Assembly: GCA_963765585.1 (NCBI GenBank)
Contig: CAVXXB010000001.1
Span: 310,001-374,000 of the forward strand
Length of the DNA: 64,000 nucleotides
Direction: 5' to 3'
From: CAVXXB01 sp963765585
GTDB lineage: Bacteria > Calditrichota > Calditrichia > JAJRVZ01
A program made the translations under genes and the position numbers. This document shows, piece by piece, positions 61,311 to 64,000 of this stretch (position 1 is its first letter; the number at the start of each line of letters is the position of its first letter). The notes under the pieces were generated by a model. The model had not been told where the DNA came from. It searched no databases and saw nothing but the letters and a program-made list of their open reading frames with translations.

Positions 61311-63143
61311 TTAGAATTCAACACTGAATCCGAGACGAAGCTCCCGCGGGGGACTATAATATTGAGGCCGGATGTTGTATTCATCCCAGGTGTGAACGCC
61401 GGGTTCTCCATAGTGACTTTTTAGTTTATCGGTTTCTTGTATGCCGCGGTTGGCAAAAGTGTATGCTGCGCGTCCGGTATCATCAAAAACATAACGTTCA
61501 TTCAGAGTATCAAATAAATTATATACTTTTGCAAACACCTCGTAGCTCACGGTGCCGATGGTAAAGCGGTACGATGCCCGTAAATCCACAGTTGAGGTTG
61601 TCGGCTTGCGATCAGAATTCACATTGGCATCGTACAGGGACTGTGCCACATCCGGGGTATAGGGATAACCGGTTGACAAGCGCCAGATCAAACCGAAATT
61701 CAAACCTTCGACTGCCTGAACGGTGACGGAGGTATATAAGTTATGACTTTGATCCCAGTCCAGTGGCAAGATTTCTTTTATATTTTCCTGTCCGGAAAGA
61801 GAATTATAGAAAAACGCGTCGGAGTTATTATCATTGCCCTCAGCAACCTGAAATGTATAATCCACCTTGGCGGCAACAGGGTCCCCCGGCGCCATGCGTT
61901 TGTTCAGAGAAATGGTTAACCCGCGTATATTCGCATAATCCTGATTGCGCCGGACACGATAGGTTCTGATATCGCCTTCATTGGCACGAAATTGTATCGC
62001 CTGCCAGGCCAGCAGATTCCGGATATCTTTGTAAAAGCCCGTCAGATCAATGGCCAGTCGATCTCCAAATTGTTGTTGCATTCCTAATTCATATGTAATG
62101 GTAAGTTGAGGTTCCAGGTTTCCGTTTCCGAAATTTGTAATCGTTGTAACAGAGGCTGGTAATTTGAAATCAGGATTTACATAGATATTACGCAGGGACG
62201 GCATCTGATAAAAATGACCATAGGAAAAATGAATAATACCGGTGGCCGTGATCGGAAATGAAATTCCAAGCCGCGGAGCCAGCATATGCTTTGGTTTTGC
62301 TCCCGCGATTTCGCCATCGGGTTGCAATTCGTCAACGGCATATTGGCCGTCAGAAAAGAAATAATCATAGCGCAGACCGGCATTTATAATAACGTCGGTA
62401 TATTCAATTTTATCCTGTACATAAGCCGATAATTGCTGGGGATATTTTTTATACTTGTCATATAAAGTCGATTCGGGAGATGGAATTGTGGGTACCCGGA
62501 ACACATCACGATCATACTGAATAGTAAAGTATTCGCGCTCCAATTCATATAACCGGGCTTCCAATCCGGCTTTGAATAAATTGCGATTGTCTATCTGGCT
62601 GGTAATATCCAATCTTCCCTGATAGGTTTTGGAGTCTTCATAGGTGTGTCCCATCTGTGTACCACCAAATCCAAATGTAACGCCATCGGGAGATCCTTTT
62701 ATCATATTGGTTGGCACATACCTGGCATCGGTAGGATCTTCATAAACATACTGTCTATATTCGCCCTGATTATATCCCAATCTAAATTCGTAATAGGTTC
62801 TGGAAGATAGGGTATGGGTCAGCTGGAGTGAGCTGGCCATACTCCAGTCTTTATTATTATAAGTTCCGTCGGGATTGTATTTATAGTCATGGACGTATGA
62901 TTTCCAGTTGGACCGGTCGTATAATGACTGGATACGCAAGTCCAAATTATTACCTAATTCAAATTTCATTTTTCCCATAAGATTTAAATCATCACGCGGG
63001 TTCATGGGAACGATTTCATTATCTCCATTGAGTTCGATATACCATGAATCATCATAAACGGGAACGGTAATCAGTTTATCATCATCGTCCTTATAAGTTA
63101 CATATTCCACCTTTGTTTCAAAATTGGAAGAATCACCGGGCAA
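61311..63143 (-). pseudogene. TonB-dependent receptor, barrel part (disrupted gene)
   Basis: 610-residue frame holding most of the 22-stranded barrel. Typical strands are RGLTISLNKRMAPGDPVAAKVDYTFQ and STVDLRASYRFTIGTVSYEVFAKVYNLFD, and it ends in RELRLGFSVEF with the terminal Phe. The true frame begins at about 63258 (NIEGTFSGPLSFIPGQNHSF) and has no start codon of its own until 63143. The break upstream is in the T8 run at 63259-63266. A restored receptor would exceed 890 residues. Confidence 0.85.
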
Positions 63144-63177
63144 ATGCTCGCGAGTTCCATAATAATAGCCTTCGGAT

Positions 63178-63753
63178 TCATGATAGCGACCGGAGAGAAA
63201 AAAGGAATGATTCTGGCCGGGTATAAATGAAAGTGGTCCGGAAAACGTACCTTCGATATTTTTTTTCAGCTAAAATGTCAAAATTGTGGACATTATTAAA
63301 TATATCATTGCGATTACTCAGATAATCTCCGGTATAGGCACTTAAGAATGTGTTAAATTCTTTGGACCCATCTTTTGTGGTAAAGTTTACCACGCCACTC
63401 ATGGCATTTCCATATTCGGCATTAAACGCGCCGCTGACTACCGTCATTTCCTGTATGGCATTGGTGGCGACATTGGTTGGCGCGCCATTAGTATTATAGG
63501 GATTGGATACTGAAATTCCATCAACCAAATAGGCAGCTTCATTGGAGCGGCCACCGCGAATATGTATGGCACCATCGGCCCCCTGTGTGATACCTGCCTG
63601 GGTTAGCATAATTCCCACATAGGTTTCTACGGGCAAAATCAAAATTTCTTCGGCGGTAGTAACTTTTTTGGATGAAGTTAAGTCTTTTTGTACCAGCGGG
63701 CGGTCGGCAATAACAACGATTTCTTCATCCAGCTCCATGGTTGTTTCCTGCAT
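63178..63753 (-). pseudogene. TonB-dependent receptor, plug-domain part (disrupted gene)
   Basis: 191-residue frame covering the plug domain: VETYVGIMLTQAGITQGADG, IHIRGGRSNEAAYLVDGISV and SGAFNAEYGNAMSGVVNFTT. It is bounded upstream by an in-frame TAA at 63775-63777 and downstream by the frameshift in the A8 run (coding strand). After AEKK it reads YRRYVFRTTFIYTR, which is not family sequence. Confidence 0.85.
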
Positions 63754-63774
63754 TTCAATCGTGAGGATGGTGTT

Positions 63775-64000
63775 TTAATCTGTCTGGATCTGAACTTTCT
63801 CGAGAATAGTTGAGTTATAGCCCATATATGCACATTCCAGTGTATATGAACCCGGAGGAATATTAAGCAGATAAAATTCACCGTCGAGGTCACTGGCGGC
63901 GCCATATGAAGTTCCACGGAGGAAAACATTCAGCCCGGGCAAAGGCTCCCCGGTAGTTTTGTCGGCAACAGTGCCAAATATTTTTCCAGTATTTCCGGCA
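63775..64000 (-). pseudogene. TonB-dependent receptor, N-terminal CarboxypepD_reg-like domain (partial)
   Basis: Open at the window edge. The frame reads GKIFGTVADKTTGEPLPGLN, VFLRGTSYGAASDLDGEFYL, LNIPPGSYTLECAYMGYNST, then ILEKVQIQTD and a TAA. This is the carboxypeptidase regulatory-like beta-sandwich that precedes SusC-type plugs. Without the stop it would continue NTILTIEMQETTMELDEEI into the plug frame. The signal peptide lies outside the window. A longer overlapping frame at 63678-63929 on this strand is a shadow. Confidence 0.82.

Noticed and set aside
1..64000. CRISPR arrays, rRNA or tRNA genes, insertion sequences, prophage
   Set aside because: No regular direct-repeat array, no rRNA-like block, no tRNA T-loop in a cloverleaf context and no transposase or phage protein were seen on either strand.

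Overview
The window is about 64 kb of AT-rich bacterial chromosome carrying a replication origin. Housekeeping proteins, lipoproteins with Bacteroidetes-like signal sequences, a PorV/UPF0164-type barrel, a carboxypeptidase-regulatory-domain TonB receptor and a large secreted protein with a FlgD-like C-terminus point to a Gram-negative of the Fibrobacterota-Chlorobiota-Bacteroidota (FCB) superphylum. The Calditrichota/Neomarinimicrobiota neighbourhood seems likeliest; this is inferred from protein style, not from a marker phylogeny.

Layout. 1-8 kb (minus strand): an envelope operon (lipoprotein, outer-membrane barrel, TPR protein) continuous with a diverged rpiB and glyA, then a GmhB-like phosphatase and glgA. 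8-11.7 kb: a serine hydrolase, two tandem CPA-type antiporters (one frameshifted) and a cupin. 11.7-19.1 kb (minus): murQ-rsmG-mnmG-mnmE-yidC-yidD-rnpA-rpmH, with two parS sites in the rsmG/mnmG/mnmE stretch. 19.09-19.46 kb: the probable oriC, with DnaA boxes. 19.5-27 kb (plus): dnaN-recF-DUF721-gyrB-gyrA-rex. dnaA, parA and parB are all absent from the window.

27-36.5 kb: a TPR lipoprotein, mtnA, a K+ channel with an altered filter, an ECF sigma/anti-sigma pair, a split sensor kinase, a Rieske protein, hydrolases, a cytochrome c and a Bcp peroxiredoxin. 36.8-43.4 kb (plus): a YIP1 membrane protein and a TolC-HlyD-MacB-type efflux set. 43.5-46.6 kb (plus): a peroxide-response module (PerR, rubrerythrin, CCG iron-sulfur protein, DUF3501) with a PerR box at its head. 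46.7-52.3 kb (plus): an NhaC-type antiporter, an AmgK-like sugar kinase joined to a RapZ C-terminal domain, a MurU-like nucleotidyltransferase, a P1 peptidase and a SpoIIM-like membrane protein. 52.3-64 kb (minus): an ABC-2 transporter pair, a YigZ protein, and a surface cluster of TonB receptor, large secreted protein, PorV-like barrel and PPIase-like lipoprotein.

Thirteen single-base frameshifts and one in-frame stop break otherwise intact genes. Twelve of the frameshifts lie to the right of 33 kb. In each case the other frame continues the family sequence exactly, so these are consensus errors or very recent mutations. Short imperfect inverted repeats of the ACCACGAAG/CGCAGAGACGC kind sit in five spacers between 34.6 and 50.8 kb.
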